A stretch of 64,000 nucleotides of DNA from an uncultured Saccharospirillaceae bacterium (lineage in GTDB: Bacteria; Pseudomonadota; Gammaproteobacteria; Pseudomonadales; Oceanobacteraceae): the NCBI GenBank assembly GCA_947503895.1, contig CANNFT010000007.1:62001-126000 (forward strand). The letters run 5' to 3'. How positions within the stretch are numbered: position 1 is the first letter of the stretch; every line of letters begins with the position of its first letter. Positions 43,964 to 53,006 of the stretch are shown here, piece after piece. The position numbers and the translations under genes are program-made. Under the pieces are notes generated by a model. The model was not told the DNA's origin, searched no databases, and saw only the letters and a program-made list of their open reading frames with translations.

Positions 43964-44641
43964 TTGACGACTAAAAAGTATAAAACAGGCAAAATTCGCG
44001 AGCGTAATAGCGAGCAAATCCTTCAAGCCGCAGAACAAGAATTTGTATTAAACGGTTACAAAGGCACCAGCATGCAGTCCATTGCGGATCGCGCGCAGTT
44101 ACCCAAAGCCAATATACATTATTACTTTAAGAACAAGTCGAACCTATACATCGCGGTGCTTGAAAATATCACCACCGCCTGGAACGAAGTCCTTGAAGAC
44201 ATGACCGAAGATATGGACCCTGCCGTGGTTCTATCCAGCTTTATCGACGCTAAAGTTCGGTTGTCTTATACCAACCCAAACGGCTCTAAGATTTTCGCCA
44301 TGGAAATCATTCAGGGTGCCCCTCATCTTCGTGAACACATTAGTGGTGAGCTCCGCCAGTGGGTCAAAGAAAAAACACACGTCATTCAGAGCTGGATCGA
44401 CCAAGGGAAGATGCGTCCAGTCGACCCCATGCACCTAATCTTCTTAATTTGGTCATCTACTCAGCACTATGCCGACTTCGATACTCAAGTATTGGAAATT
44501 ATGAATTGCAGAGAATACGAGGAACAAGAAGTACAGCGTATATCCCGTTTTCTAAAAGATATGATTCTCACCGGTTGCGGACTTGAAGTACCAGCAGAAG
44601 AAGTTCCAGAAGTTGCTGAAGCACATACGACGGAAGTTTAA
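43964..44641 (+). CDS. RutR-family TetR regulator (YcdC-like C-terminal domain)
   Basis: About 225 residues from TTG 43964, with GGGGG eight bases before it; the open frame continues upstream to GTG 43847, but those 39 residues have no family counterpart. The HTH is SMQSIADRAQLPKANIHYYF. The C-terminal domain has MEIIQGAPHLREHISGELR, WIDQGKMRPVDPMHLIFLIWSSTQHYADF, which matches RutR closely. E. coli RutR binds TTGACCAnnTGGTCAA and is released by uracil or thymine. The two operators in the xdh/ABC intergenic region suggest this protein represses both sides and senses a purine or pyrimidine base. Ligand unknown. Confidence 0.9.
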   Translation: MTTKKYKTGKIRERNSEQILQAAEQEFVLNGYKGTSMQSIADRAQLPKANIHYYFKNKSNLYIAVLENITTAWNEVLEDMTEDMDPAVVLSSFIDAKVRLSYTNPNGSKIFAMEIIQGAPHLREHISGELRQWVKEKTHVIQSWIDQGKMRPVDPMHLIFLIWSSTQHYADFDTQVLEIMNCREYEEQEVQRISRFLKDMILTGCGLEVPAEEVPEVAEAHTTEV

Positions 44642-45014
44642 GTTTAAAATGGATACTGCGCCTAATCGAAATAAATATTAGGCGCAAAATAATAGAGTAT
44701 GTCTCTTAAGTTTACCCTCCCCATCACACACAGTTATTCCATTATTTTCAGCACGTTTATATCTTAACTTTACAACAATACTTTCCTTAGCCCCCACTTC
44801 AATCTGACACCTTTATCTCGAGCCGAACAAAAGTCAGTCATCCATCCCTTTCGCGCATATTACGACCCTGATATTTCATAGCTGAATTACATTAATTGAA
44901 CGCATACAACCGTACAATTAGACAGGTCATAAACTCACAATACACTCTCCCAATTGCATTGAAATCCGTATAGCTTTGCACGCCTAATAATAATCCCTCA
45001 GGAATAACACCAAT
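44642..45014. other. Non-coding stretch before the nucleotidase gene
   Basis: 373 bases. I see no gene, clear hairpin or RutR-like site. It presumably contains the promoter of the nucleotidase gene. Confidence 0.5.
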
Positions 45015-47000
45015 ATGGATTTGAAAGGCTTCACGCTACCGCTACTTTTGTCCGCAGCACTTACGCTAAGTGGATGCGACTCTGACGAGGAAAGCAGCAG
45101 CGTTACATTGCGCATTCTCGAAACCACAGACATTCATGCGAATGTCATGAATTACAATTATTATCAAAACACCGTTGACAACAGCGTTGGTCTTGTCAAA
45201 ACCGCTACACTCATTGAACAAGCTCGATCGGAAGTAAAAAACAGTGTATTGGTCGATAATGGTGATTTAATTCAAGGCAGCCCTCTGGGCGACTACTTTG
45301 CAAAAATCAAAACCCTTGAGAGCCATCAAGTTCATCCCATTTATAAAGCAATGAATCTACTGGACTATGATGTCGCAAATATCGGCAACCATGAGTTCAA
45401 CTACGGTTTAGATTTCTTAAAAGAAGCCATCAACGATGCGAACTTTCCGTATATCTCCGCCAATGTTTTCTATGACGATGGAGACAATGATTCATCCAAT
45501 GATGTGCCCTACTTCAAACCTTATCTCATCCAATCGAAAAGCGTACTAGATGAAGATGGCAACAGTCATACCTTAAACATAGGTTATATCGGTTTCGTAC
45601 CACCTCAAATTATGCAATGGGATCAATCAAATCTCGAACAGAAAGTGATTGCAAAAGACATGGTGGAAATGGCTCAGTTCTATGTGCCTAAAATGAAAGC
45701 TGAAGGCGCCGACATTATCATCGCAATTCCCCATTCCGGTTTAACCGCGGCACCACGTATGGGTGACGATGAAAATGCGAGCTTCTATCTTTCGCAAGTG
45801 AACGGTATAGATGCCATCATGTTTGGCCATGCACATCGACATTTCCCCGGGGATGCAAGCTACGACAATTTAGAAGGCATAGACAACGTAAACGGTAAAA
45901 TTAACGGTGTGCCTGCGGTTATGCCAGGCTACTGGGGACGCTATCTAGGTTTTATTGATTTAACACTAACCCGTACCGACAATGAGCAATGGGAAATCAG
46001 TAGCAGCAATACCGTTCTTCGCCCGATATCAGAAAAAAATGCTGATAAAAGTATCTCGTCATTAGTAGACTCCCATAAAGCCATCGTTGAAGCTGTCGCC
46101 ACTGACCATGCTGCTGTAACTGACTGGGTAAATGAACCCTTTGCAAAAATTACCCAGCCCATTAATAGCTTTTTTGCTTTGGTTCAAGATGATCCATCTG
46201 TGCAAGTGGTCACGGATGCTCAAAAAAATTATGTCGAAAAACACATTCGCGGAACCGATCTCAGCGAATACCCAGTGCTATCAGTTGGCTCACCATTTCG
46301 TGCAGGACGCGGAGGCCTTGATGATTACACGAATATACCCGCCGGCAATATGACGTACGGCAACGTCTCTGACTTATATATCTATGCAAATACACTGCAA
46401 GCACTGTTGCTTAATGGTGAGCAAGTAAAAGAGTGGTTAGAAATGTCCGCAGGGCAATTTAATCAAATTCAGCCAGGATCACAGGGTGCCCAGCTTATTA
46501 ACTCAGATTTCCCAAGTTATAATTTTGACGTTATTGATGGCCTCGAGTATCAAATCGACATCTCACAGCCTGCACGATACGATACTAAAGGAAAGTTGAT
46601 CAATGCTGAGTCGGAGAGAATCGTCGCACTCAGCTTTAATGGTCGCCCCATCAATCTTGACCAAAAATTTTTAGTCGCGACAAATAATTATCGTGGCTCT
46701 GGCGGTGGAAATTTTCCATATGTTGTAGCAGAAAATATCGTTATTAACGCACCTGATGAAAACCGTCAAATAGTAGCAAACTATCTTAAAGATAAAACGG
46801 ATGCCAGTGAAGGACAGACTGGCTTCGATCCTTCTGCCGACACTAACTGGCGCATACGCCCTCTAGCAAACACAACTGTCTTATTCACATCGTCTAATAC
46901 GGATACAGCACAGTCATTTGCTGGCCAGTTTGAAAACATTCAATACGTAGAAAGCAATGAAGAGGGATATGGCGTCTATAAGTTAGACTTAAACCCATAG
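45015..47000 (+). CDS. cpdB: CpdB-like lipoprotein: 2',3'-cyclic-nucleotide phosphodiesterase / 3'-nucleotidase
   Basis: 661 residues. Lipobox LTLSGC at about 16-21. The metallophosphatase domain has the di-metal motifs TTDIHANV (D and H), VDNGDLIQGSPLGDY, GNHEFNYGLDF and GHAHRHFPG. The C-terminal half is a 5'-nucleotidase-type substrate domain (VNEPFAKITQPINSFFA, GNMTYGNVSDLYIYANTL, NNYRGSGGGNFPY). It would release nucleosides from nucleotides in the periplasm, to be taken up by the importer encoded upstream. CpdB of E. coli is periplasmic with a normal signal peptide, so lipid anchoring is a difference. CAGGAA precedes the start. Confidence 0.9.
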   Translation: MDLKGFTLPLLLSAALTLSGCDSDEESSSVTLRILETTDIHANVMNYNYYQNTVDNSVGLVKTATLIEQARSEVKNSVLVDNGDLIQGSPLGDYFAKIKTLESHQVHPIYKAMNLLDYDVANIGNHEFNYGLDFLKEAINDANFPYISANVFYDDGDNDSSNDVPYFKPYLIQSKSVLDEDGNSHTLNIGYIGFVPPQIMQWDQSNLEQKVIAKDMVEMAQFYVPKMKAEGADIIIAIPHSGLTAAPRMGDDENASFYLSQVNGIDAIMFGHAHRHFPGDASYDNLEGIDNVNGKINGVPAVMPGYWGRYLGFIDLTLTRTDNEQWEISSSNTVLRPISEKNADKSISSLVDSHKAIVEAVATDHAAVTDWVNEPFAKITQPINSFFALVQDDPSVQVVTDAQKNYVEKHIRGTDLSEYPVLSVGSPFRAGRGGLDDYTNIPAGNMTYGNVSDLYIYANTLQALLLNGEQVKEWLEMSAGQFNQIQPGSQGAQLINSDFPSYNFDVIDGLEYQIDISQPARYDTKGKLINAESERIVALSFNGRPINLDQKFLVATNNYRGSGGGNFPYVVAENIVINAPDENRQIVANYLKDKTDASEGQTGFDPSADTNWRIRPLANTTVLFTSSNTDTAQSFAGQFENIQYVESNEEGYGVYKLDLNP

Positions 47001-47027
47001 CCCTATCACAGAAATTGACTTAACAAG

Positions 47028-47056
47028 TAAGCCCTCATTCGAGTATGACGGGCTTA
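47028..47056 (+). terminator. Hairpin after the nucleotidase gene
   Basis: TAAGCCC (47028-47034) pairs with GGGCTTA (47050-47056), with TCAT/ATGA extending inward past one bulge. No T-tract follows, so termination is uncertain. Confidence 0.4.
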
Positions 47057-47432
47057 TGATGTTAACTCATATAAATAACATGAAATACAGCGCAAAAATT
47101 CCCAGCAAAACCATTTATAAAACCACTTAATTTAACACCGCCTCAGGCCCAGATCGGACATGTCGGTACCACCTAAAAATTCCTTATCACGTTACTCGTT
47201 TTCAACCATTTTGAGTGCTAAAATCGAAGTAGATTTTAAATCTGCTTACGAAATAAGTTTTAACTCTCAATGGCATGCGCATTCTCAGCTAAATCAGAAA
47301 AGGCTTCAGTCAGAATGAAATTGTGCACAACAATATTAGATTGCATTGGAAATACCGGAACACTGAGATCGTGCAGACAAACATGCTCTTGAATACCAAA
47401 GCTATACCACCCATTCATAATAAGGATATAAA
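47057..47432. other. Non-coding, AT-rich stretch
   Basis: No gene, tRNA or repeat is supported here. It marks the left edge of the AT-richer accessory stretch. Confidence 0.45.
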
Positions 47433-48095
47433 ATGAGCATTGAAAAACTGAAAACGCAATCTGAAAAAATTATCAAGACACACTCATCTAAGGTAGTGAC
47501 AGCTTACTTGCTTGAAAGTACAAACAAAACACCTGTTGACACCGATATCAATAGAACTTGTGGCGCACCAATTGGAGTATCAGAAGAAAAATGGCCAAAA
47601 TTTAACGGCAAAAAAATGGATCACGCCATCACGCTCGACTTATCAACGGCTCCAGCCCTGAAAAGTTTATTTCCACCACATGCGAAAGCCATTGCATTAT
47701 TCGTCAGCAGCCTGATCGAAAATGAAGCATTCTCACCAGGAAATAAAGAAACAGAGCTATTAATTCTTACAGAGGAGGATTTAAATAAAAGTGTCAGCGA
47801 ATACTCGCCAGATGAAGAATTTGAGAGCACTACCTTTATTTCTCATGAAGTCATATTGCCTATCGAGGTATTTGCAGAAGATATTTATGAGCGAGATGAA
47901 AATGATCCGGTCTATTTACTGTCTGAAAAACTCTGTGAATACTCAATGGCTGGTGGTAAACCAATATGGCTACAGGGAAATGAACACGATGGTGACATCA
48001 TTCTACAATTTGATGATGGGTTAGTTGACATGAACTTAGGTGATGCAGGTGTTATGTACGTATTTAATGACACTTCATTTTGGCAATGCCACTAA
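47433..48095 (+). CDS. Cytosolic protein resembling the YwqG/DUF1963 family
   Basis: 220 residues, acidic, with no signal peptide or membrane segment. The pattern CGAPIGVSEEKWPKF near residue 43, then FSPGNKETELLIL, and near the C-terminus KPIWLQGNEHDGDIILQFDD and LVDMNLGDAGVMYVFND is what I associate with YwqG/DUF1963 proteins, whose function is unknown. AAGGA precedes ATG 47433. There is no visible operon partner; the GFA-family gene lies 116 bases downstream. The family call is from memory and moderately firm. Confidence 0.6.
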   Translation: MSIEKLKTQSEKIIKTHSSKVVTAYLLESTNKTPVDTDINRTCGAPIGVSEEKWPKFNGKKMDHAITLDLSTAPALKSLFPPHAKAIALFVSSLIENEAFSPGNKETELLILTEEDLNKSVSEYSPDEEFESTTFISHEVILPIEVFAEDIYERDENDPVYLLSEKLCEYSMAGGKPIWLQGNEHDGDIILQFDDGLVDMNLGDAGVMYVFNDTSFWQCH

Positions 48096-48211
48096 GATTA
48101 AGCATATAACTTCGAAAAGTCACCTTATTAACATCGACAGAATAAATAATGCACTTAATAATAAGCAATATTAAAACCGTTTAAATTTAACGAAAAAGTA
48201 AAGGAAAAATA

Positions 48212-48610
48212 ATGAAAGGAAGCTGTCTATGTGGCGAAATAGAATATGAAGTGAGTGAACTAGATTCTCCAATTCAGCATTGCTCCTGTAAAACATGCAG
48301 AAAAGCACATGCAGCCGCATTTAATACCGCAGCAGGCGTAAGCCATGAGAATTTCCATTGGGTGAAAGGGGAATCCACACTGTCAAAATTTGAATCATCT
48401 CCTGGCAAATTAAGATACTTTTGCTCGAAATGCGGCACTCATCTGATCAAAACCAAAAAAGGCACCTCAACGCTTGTTTTGAGAGTCGCTACTCTTGATG
48501 ATGATCCAGGAAAAGTACCTGAATTCAGAATATGGGGCTCACATGAAGTCTCATGGTTAAACTACACCTCTGAAATACCAGTGTATGATGAATGGGAGCC
48601 TGAACGGTAA
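48212..48610 (+). CDS. GFA-family protein (glutathione-dependent formaldehyde-activating fold)
   Basis: 132 residues. The zinc ligands are seen in CLCGEIEYEV (CxC), CSCKTCRKAH (CxCxxC) and CSKCGTHL (CxxC), in the order and spacing of the GFA family. Members include Gfa, which speeds the formaldehyde-glutathione condensation, but most are of unknown function. AAGGAA lies before ATG 48212. It could sit in an operon with the gene at 47433, though 116 bases separate them. Confidence 0.9.
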   Translation: MKGSCLCGEIEYEVSELDSPIQHCSCKTCRKAHAAAFNTAAGVSHENFHWVKGESTLSKFESSPGKLRYFCSKCGTHLIKTKKGTSTLVLRVATLDDDPGKVPEFRIWGSHEVSWLNYTSEIPVYDEWEPER

Positions 48611-48941
48611 TATCAATGATTGACAGTGTGCAAGTCCTTGATGACTAAGCACGAATAAGTTGAGTGTGATTAACAATTGAATACTAGCGATGCAGTTGTC
48701 TTGGTCACTGTCAATTTACACTTGTAACAATCAGTTAGAGTATTTATTTTTAAGTATATTGTTGGTTATTTTTATCTACCATTTACAATAATATTTATAG
48801 TGGGAGTCATTCGACTATCAGATTCACACGAGATACTCGATACCCTCCTACTAATAACGGCGATTTAGGAAAGCTCATCAGGTCAATAAAAACGAGCACA
48901 CCTAGATCAGTCCCATTAGCACTAATAGAAAGCTATGGACT
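48611..48941. other. Non-coding, AT-rich stretch
   Basis: 331 bases with no supported gene or structure between the GFA-family gene and the small membrane protein. Confidence 0.45.
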
Positions 48942-49205
48942 ATGAATTTTAGGAAGATTAAAAATTACAGCTGGCTATTTGTTGCTTGCTGTTTTTTTGG
49001 TATAGGCACATTTTTCTTTTTTGGTGACCCAACAATTCTAAAAGCCAGTGGAGGATCGGCAGGGCTATTACTCGGTTTCCTATCCCTAACGGTTATTTCT
49101 ATACAGCCAATCTTTGGAAATTTCTCAGGCATGGTTATCTATTATCCAATTGGCACTATATTGGTCTATCGGTTTTACAAAGAATTTATTAAACTAAAAA
49201 AATAG
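48942..49205 (+). CDS. Small membrane protein of unknown function
   Basis: 87 residues with two or three hydrophobic segments (LFVACCFFGIGTFFFF, and AGLLLGFLSLTVISI) and a lysine-rich C-terminus, so the N- and C-termini are probably cytosolic. No family recognised. The ribosome site is weak. It may be real, but support rests on composition only. Confidence 0.45.
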   Translation: MNFRKIKNYSWLFVACCFFGIGTFFFFGDPTILKASGGSAGLLLGFLSLTVISIQPIFGNFSGMVIYYPIGTILVYRFYKEFIKLKK

Positions 49206-49294
49206 CTTAAAGTACTCTCCATCTTCGTTTTTTGTACTTCTTAATTAACCGACAATATCAGGCAATCAATCCACCTTGGCACTTTCTCCAAAAA

Positions 49295-49783
49295 ATGGTA
49301 ATGCATTCTATGAGATACATTTCACTTTTAATGACGCTCCTCACTAATCTCACCTTCGCCGACGTTGATCTAGTCAAAGTTGATAAGTCCATTAACAAAA
49401 TGTACTTGCTTGATGGGGATTAAATCATCAAAGAATATCATGTTGCCTTTGGTGGAAGCCCAATAGGTCATAAACAACAAGAAGGTGACCAAAAAACACC
49501 CGAAGGGACTTATACACTGGATTACAAAAAAGAAGACTCTTCATTTTATCGTGCAATGCACGCCTCATATCCAAACATTGAAGACAAAAAGAAAGCTCTA
49601 GAGCGTGGCGTTTCGCCCGGTGGATTCATCATGATTCATGGTCAACGTAATGGGTTGGGGTGGCTCTCTCCAATTACCCAACAATTTAACTGGACCAATG
49701 GCTGCATTGCTTTAACGAACAATGAGATGGACGAATTTATGGCTTTAGTAAAAGTTGGCACACCCATTGAAATTAGCTGGTAG
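49295..49783 (+). pseudogene. L,D-transpeptidase (YkuD family) interrupted by an in-frame TAA
   Basis: The frame from ATG 49295 (or 49310) gives a signal peptide (MRYISLLMTLLTNLTFA), then VDLVKVDKSINKMYLLDGD and a TAA at 49421-49423. The same frame continues without break: EYHVAFGGSPIGHKQQEGD, KTPEGTYTLDY, FIMIHGQRNG, and the active-site motif NWTNGCIALTNNEMDE with the catalytic cysteine, to a stop at 49783. The family carries lysine or a polar residue at the broken position, so a single AAA-to-TAA change would explain it. L,D-transpeptidases cross-link peptidoglycan or anchor lipoprotein. As sequenced, the product would be a 42-residue fragment unless translation reads through. Confidence 0.85.
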
Positions 49784-50104
49784 GTACTCTTGATATGAAT
49801 ATAATGGCTGGCAAAATTATTAATTCGAGTTTAGAAAATGGTAAAGAATTATATTAACCTCTGAGCTTGGTCAGGGATATCTCATGAACGATTCCAAAGA
49901 ACTTAATGCTTAAAATATTCTAAAAAATTAGCCTACACCAATACAATCACATCTTCTGTACTGGGTCCAACACTGAGTACGAAGACCCGCTTTAGTCAGT
50001 GGTGAACCCCGATCTCGATCAGCTTGAAATCTTATTCTTCATAAAAATCTCTCTTTGCTCACTGACTCACAAAATATAAAGACAAACTGAAAAATGCGTT
50101 TTGG
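49784..50104. other. Non-coding stretch
   Basis: 321 bases between the broken transpeptidase and the kinase gene. No gene, repeat or terminator is supported. Confidence 0.45.
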
Positions 50105-50614
50105 CTAGAATTGATCTGCAAAGCCCTTTAATTCAGAAATAGATCGAATCACGTATACCGACTTATTGGTCGACATCCCTTCCAGTTTTTGTAAAAAGTC
50201 TTCATTCCAAAATTTTGGGCACAGTTTTAATACTTTATAACTTTCCAATGTTCCTTTTAAAACTGAGCTACCACTCGGCCAACCTTCTGGCTTAACGAAT
50301 AAGCCTTTCAGAAGTCGCTTTGTGACCAGACAGTAACTCACAAAATAGGGTAAATCGATATAAATAAGCGTGTCTGCTTCACTTAATCGCTCATTGAATG
50401 ATCCCATTGGCCCGAAGCCATCAACAATCCAACGATCAGAAGACAGTATTCTTTTATGCGCACGATCGAATGTCTCTCGATCTACCAAAGAGCCATTTTT
50501 TTTGTATACGATTGAATCCAACTGATGTAAGGGTATGCCCGTTGTGTATGCCAGACTTTTACTAAGGGTGGACTTGCCGCTACCAGGCTTTCCAAAAACA
50601 GCTACTTTCTTCAT
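50105..50614 (-). CDS. P-loop kinase of the adenylate kinase/topology-modulation type
   Basis: 169 residues from ATG 50614, preceded by GGAGG. The Walker A motif GKPGSGKST is at residues 8-16, then GIPLHQLDSIVYK, a lid-like region and DTLIYIDLPYFVSYCLVTKR with the Walker B-like strand. These features are shared with FlaR/topology-modulation proteins and shikimate-kinase-like NTPases; the phosphate acceptor is unknown. A GTG-type extension upstream (to 50644) is not needed. Apparently monocistronic. Confidence 0.75.
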   Translation of the reverse strand: MKKVAVFGKPGSGKSTLSKSLAYTTGIPLHQLDSIVYKKNGSLVDRETFDRAHKRILSSDRWIVDGFGPMGSFNERLSEADTLIYIDLPYFVSYCLVTKRLLKGLFVKPEGWPSGSSVLKGTLESYKVLKLCPKFWNEDFLQKLEGMSTNKSVYVIRSISELKGFADQF

Positions 50615-50658
50615 GTTACCTCCATTAACTGAGACGAATCCCATGAGGCAGCAATAGA

Positions 50659-50681
50659 AAACCCGCCTCTTGGGCGGGTTT
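50659..50681 (-). terminator. Terminator upstream of the kinase gene
   Basis: AAACCCGCC (50659-50667) pairs with GGCGGGTTT (50673-50681), with TTTTC after it on the minus strand. It would stop transcripts from the LysR side or from the small ORF at 50815. Confidence 0.75.
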
Positions 50682-50814
50682 GAAAAATCTCAATGCATCA
50701 ATTAACCCACCATTCTTATGGAACGATGATAATTCGAGCGACGTGATGCGTGTGATTTATTTTCATACTTTTATGCTGCTAGATGATGCAAATAAAGTCA
50801 ATAACTTTTAGGGC

Positions 50815-50901
50815 TCACTGCTGCCTCTTGCAATATTCATCATAGAATTGTGGTTTTGAGTGGCCAATGCGCGCAGGTGGTCGCCCACCCTCAAACTTCA
50901 T
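50815..50901 (-). CDS. Possible 28-residue small ORF
   Basis: ATG 50901 is preceded by GAGGAG at three bases. The translation starts MKFEGGRPPARIGHS and ends in CKRQQ. It is followed by a strong terminator at 50659 with 130 bases between. Too short to judge; the close ribosome site is slightly too near for ideal spacing. It may be a remnant. Confidence 0.25.
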   Translation of the reverse strand: MKFEGGRPPARIGHSKPQFYDEYCKRQQ

Positions 50902-50989
50902 AACTCCTCAGTAACACAATAACGATCAAAGTGCGTTCGGTCATGGCGCTTAAATCTCAAAGTAGCTCAACAAAATAGTCAGATTATTA

Positions 50990-51901
50990 TCAACCTCGAG
51001 GCTCAGGCCTCTCGGTGCGAATACTCCCACTGGTAATTTTCTCGACAAACCAACGCATGGCTTTTCCTTTATTGGCTGTTCGCCACGAGCAAAACTGCGG
51101 TGTGATTGGCGCAGCTTTATGAATGGCTATCGGTACCAATTCTCCGCTGGCCAGCTCTTTGGTAATTTTATGCTGGGGTAAAAAGCCCACTCCTATTCCT
51201 TGTATTTGAGCACAAATTTTTTGCGTCATGCTGGCAACTCTTAATGTACGTTGCTTCTCAAATACGCGATGGGCGAGAATCGGAGAAGAGAGGGATGAAT
51301 CTCTAATCACTACGGATATATAAGGTTGAATATCAGCCTCAGTTATGGGTTGTGGTAAGTCCAGCAGCGGGTGATTTTTAGCCACCACAAATATCCATTC
51401 AGATTGGGCGATCAGCTCAAACCTTACACCTTGTATTTGGCTAACAGGTGGTGGACCGCCTACAACGATATCAACTCTATTATCTATGATCGCTTCTAAG
51501 CTGCCTCCCATGACTTCTTCAGTAAGGTTTACCTGCACCCCAGTATCCATACTAAGGAACTCATTTAAGATAGGGTAAAAGGCATTTAAGTCCCACAAGG
51601 TGTCTAGGGCAATATTCACTTGGGATTCCCAACCATTATGCACCTGATGCGCAGATTCAAATACACCTTGGGCTGCTTGTAATAACTGCTGACCTTGTTC
51701 TAGAAGCACCTTTCCGGCTGGCGTCATAATCGAGCGGCGCCCTTCACGTCTAAAAATAGGGAACCCCAAATCATCCTCAAGTTTTTGAATCGTATAGGTA
51801 ATGGCCGATGGCACTTTAAAAAGCGCCTCTGCTGCACCGGCAAAGCTGCCTTTGCGATCAATCGCATCCAGTACCTCTAGTGCTTCCAATGTGAGTTTCA
51901 C
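50990..51901 (-). CDS. LysR-family regulator, YhaJ-like, divergent from a pirin gene
   Basis: 303 residues. The N-terminal HTH (ALEVLDAIDRKGSFAGAAEAL, then VPSAITYTIQKLEDDL) is followed by a periplasmic-binding-like effector domain (about 90-295). The start motif and the divergent pirin-like neighbour recall the E. coli yhaJ/yhaK pair, where YhaJ controls yhaK. The intergenic region is 143 bases long and probably holds the operator. The ligand is unknown. Confidence 0.88.
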   Translation of the reverse strand: MKLTLEALEVLDAIDRKGSFAGAAEALFKVPSAITYTIQKLEDDLGFPIFRREGRRSIMTPAGKVLLEQGQQLLQAAQGVFESAHQVHNGWESQVNIALDTLWDLNAFYPILNEFLSMDTGVQVNLTEEVMGGSLEAIIDNRVDIVVGGPPPVSQIQGVRFELIAQSEWIFVVAKNHPLLDLPQPITEADIQPYISVVIRDSSLSSPILAHRVFEKQRTLRVASMTQKICAQIQGIGVGFLPQHKITKELASGELVPIAIHKAAPITPQFCSWRTANKGKAMRWFVEKITSGSIRTERPEPRG

Positions 51902-52044
51902 GAGGTATTTTCCTTAAATTCAGTTTGTTCAATTATTTTGAATTAATTATTCATTAATACCCGATTTTTATTACATGAGCCATATTTATAATGGCCTTAT
52001 TGATTCAAATATGACAAACAATAACTGATGAAGGCATGGTAACG

Positions 52045-52713
52045 ATGAAAATTTTACAACGAGATACATTAAAACGCGGTGGTTTTGCAGGCTTAACCGA
52101 AACACGTTTGATTCAAGATAAACAGATTGGAGGCAGTGACGCCACTTGGGATGGCCTCGGAAAATTTGTTTACTTGGCTGACGCAAAATACTTGCCTTTC
52201 GGTGAGACTCACATGCACCCACACAAAGAAATTGATGTGATTACCATCTTGCTGGAAGGGCGTTTAAAACACGAAGGTTCCATGGAGCACGGTCGCTCGA
52301 TGGTGGCCAATCAAGCTCAGGTGCAGCGAGCTGGTGGTGAAGGCTTTGAGCACAATGAAATTAACCCCGACAAATCATCGACTCGCTTGCTTCAATTATG
52401 GGCCCTACCAGAGACACCTGGAGAGCCAGCCTCTTACAAGTTTTACCCGACAGACAAAGGACTAGTGAAAATCTATGGTGGTACTAAGCATCAGCATGAA
52501 ACGTTTGATAGCCACACCGCAATTGAAACAGGGTTAATGACCAAAGGTGAGTCCCTTAGCCATAACGGTGAATTTCTATTGTATATCACTAATGGTCAAG
52601 TCGAGGTTAGTGGCAAAATACTTAATGATGGTGACTTGGTGAGAGCAAATCAATTAGCGCTCAATGTTCTCAGTGAAAACGTGCAGGTCACTCTCATTAC
52701 ATTAGAAAATTAA
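52045..52713 (+). CDS. Pirin-like bicupin protein (YhaK type)
   Basis: 222 residues from ATG 52045 (AAGG ten bases before it; an ATG at 52036 is too close to that site). The metal-binding cupin motif has HMHPHKEIDVITILLEG with the histidines and glutamate expected, and the tail holds a second cupin fold (LSHNGEFLLYITNGQVEVSG). Family members include quercetinase-like dioxygenases and redox-responsive proteins; activity here is not predictable. LysR gene 50990 lies opposite and probably regulates it. Confidence 0.88.
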   Translation: MKILQRDTLKRGGFAGLTETRLIQDKQIGGSDATWDGLGKFVYLADAKYLPFGETHMHPHKEIDVITILLEGRLKHEGSMEHGRSMVANQAQVQRAGGEGFEHNEINPDKSSTRLLQLWALPETPGEPASYKFYPTDKGLVKIYGGTKHQHETFDSHTAIETGLMTKGESLSHNGEFLLYITNGQVEVSGKILNDGDLVRANQLALNVLSENVQVTLITLEN

Positions 52714-52780
52714 AAAATCCTCAATTCACGGACATTATTATTTGTATTAGTTTAGTTGTAGTTGTAGTAGTTCAGACCTG

Positions 52781-52820
52781 ATCTGACACGCTTCTTTTCA
52801 ATTAGAAGTGTCAGATCTGA
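52781..52820. repeat. Imperfect inverted repeat between the pirin and PhzF genes
   Basis: ATCTGACAC (52781-52789) pairs with GTGTCAGAT (52808-52816), and TTCT (52792-52795) with AGAA (52804-52807), around TTTCAATT. The outer TTCAGA/TCTGAA copies extend it with an offset of five bases. No T-tract follows. The remaining bases to 53006 show nothing else. Confidence 0.5.
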
Positions 52821-53006
52821 ATGAATGCATATACTCAGTTCAGCACCTCATTAAAAAACTCCTATACAGTGCCAATTCATGCCTCTAGCTCAATTGGTGT
52901 TTTCCACTCTCTCGCTCACATGACTGTACTGCACTTTCTATTTCTCACTGTGTATTGAACGTAATACTCACACTCCGTAATCTAAGCACTCAATAAGGAG
53001 GCCTTT

